NCBI RefSeq assembly: GCF_900230185.1
Contig: NZ_OCSR01000002.1
Span: 3,286,001 to 3,350,000, forward strand
Reading direction: 5' to 3'
From: Burkholderia sp. OK233
GTDB lineage: Bacteria; Pseudomonadota; Gammaproteobacteria; Burkholderiales; Burkholderiaceae
Length of the DNA stretch: 64,000 nt
Shown: positions 63,276 through 64,000 of the stretch, in pieces
Position numbering within the stretch: the stretch's first letter is position 1
How the letters are laid out: each line of letters starts with the position of its first letter
Notes under the pieces: model-generated
Database searches by the model: none
What the model saw: the letters and a program-made list of their open reading frames with translations, nothing else
Told to the model about the DNA's origin: nothing
Made by a program: the position numbers and the translations under genes

Positions 63276-64000
63276 ATGAAACTGACCGACTTCGATACAC
63301 TGGCTTTCGACTGCTACGGCACGCTCATCGACTGGGAAACGGGCATTTTCGAGGGGTTGCGTCCTCTGCTCGAACGCGTCAACCCGCCGCTGACGCGGGA
63401 TCAGGTTCTTGAAGCACACGCACGTCATGAGTCGTCGCAGCAGGCCTACACGCCGGCGAAGCGTTACCAGGAACTGCTGCCGATCGTGTACAAGCGACTC
63501 GCCGAGGAATGGCAGGTGCCTTTCACGTACGAGGAGTGCCTCGCCTACGGCAAGTCCGTACGCAATTGGCCGGCATTTGAGGACTCGGCGAGTGCGCTGC
63601 AATATCTGAAGAAGTACTACAAGCTGGTCATCCTGTCGAACATCGACAATGACAGCTTCACGTACAGCAACGCGAAGCTTCAGGTCGAATTTGACGCGAT
63701 CATCACCGCAGAGGACGTCGGCTCCTATAAACCGTCGCCGCGAAACTTCGAGTACATGCTGGACAAGCTGGGCGCCCGCGGTATCCGGAAGGAGAGGATC
63801 CTCCACACCGCCGAAAGTCTGTTCCACGACCACAAGCCCGCGAACGCGTTCGGGCTTGCATCGTGCTGGATCTATCGCCGCCATTCGCAAACCGGTTTCG
63901 GCGCGACGATGAATCCCGGTGAGCAACCCACCGTGAACTTCCGTTTCAACAGCATGGCCGAATTCGTGAAGGCTCACCAGGAAGCGCTGCTGCAGAAGTA
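63276..64000 (+). CDS. HAD-superfamily haloacid dehalogenase type II-like, to window edge
   Basis: From the ATG at 63276, preceded by AGGAGGAG, the frame runs 241 residues to the window edge, where the next codon begins TA. HAD motif I is FDTLAFDCYGTLIDWE with the nucleophile Asp, motif II is VILSNIDNDS, and motifs III/IV fall in GSYKPSPRNFEYM and ILHTAESLFHDHKPANAFG. Length is near the usual 220-245 residues, so the gene may end with a stop at 64001. It removes halide from 2-haloacids or acts as a phosphatase-like HAD. Confidence 0.85.
   Translation, partial: MKLTDFDTLAFDCYGTLIDWETGIFEGLRPLLERVNPPLTRDQVLEAHARHESSQQAYTPAKRYQELLPIVYKRLAEEWQVPFTYEECLAYGKSVRNWPAFEDSASALQYLKKYYKLVILSNIDNDSFTYSNAKLQVEFDAIITAEDVGSYKPSPRNFEYMLDKLGARGIRKERILHTAESLFHDHKPANAFGLASCWIYRRHSQTGFGATMNPGEQPTVNFRFNSMAEFVKAHQEALLQK

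Noticed and set aside
63246..63977. 243-residue minus-strand frame at the right edge
   Set aside because: The plus strand has a perfect ribosome site and clear HAD motifs; the minus frame is its shadow.

Overview
The window looks like chromosome or megaplasmid DNA of a Burkholderia-type betaproteobacterium (Paraburkholderia, Caballeronia or a relative). The reasons are high GC with strong GC3 codon use, several Burkholderiaceae-type porins, many LysR and AraC regulators, and an aromatic-degradation cluster beside branched-chain-type ABC transport genes. Genus assignment is inference; no rRNA or tRNA gene was found.

Layout. 1-2542: left-truncated RIT element (trio of overlapping tyrosine recombinase genes) sitting inside the companion integrase of an IS91-like unit, whose HUH transposase follows (2724-3893). 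4520-13474: exported cupin, proline dehydrogenase, an IS1182 element, a small lipoprotein, LysR/SDR/NADP-reductase genes and an MFS transporter. 13508-23698: AraC regulator, a 1210-residue repeat-rich autotransporter, a TPR-sulfotransferase, a TPR-glycosyltransferase, a lipoprotein hydrolase, a frameshifted FkbM methyltransferase and a stand-alone adenylylsulfate kinase (cysC). Together these suggest a locus that makes PAPS and sulfates or glycosylates a surface product. This is the best candidate here for an undescribed system. 24173-28622: a repeat-rich exported protein, an aminotransferase remnant and two different IS5-family elements. 28708-30048: M20 amidohydrolase.

30296-31794 and 52711-54209 are two copies of one 1499-bp IS701-family element in opposite orientation, with identical translated transposases. 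They bracket 20.9 kb holding a broken TetR gene, an unknown gene behind a long structured leader, an MFS/porin divergent pair, LysR and AraC regulators, two unassigned dehydrogenases, and a hydroquinone/hydroxyquinol catabolic cluster. That cluster comprises LysR, hydroquinone dioxygenase subunits, 4-hydroxymuconic semialdehyde dehydrogenase, maleylacetate reductase, a five-gene ABC importer, hydroxyquinol 1,2-dioxygenase and a Rieske protein. Both ring-cleavage routes meet at maleylacetate. The second IS701 copy has split the porin gene at the end of this cluster; both halves remain and rejoin in frame if the IS and one CTAG are removed.

55185-64000: DNA polymerase II, a PRC-barrel protein, a DUF2891 protein, two paralogous amidohydrolases overlapping tail to tail with a LysR regulator, and a HAD-type dehalogenase cut by the window edge.
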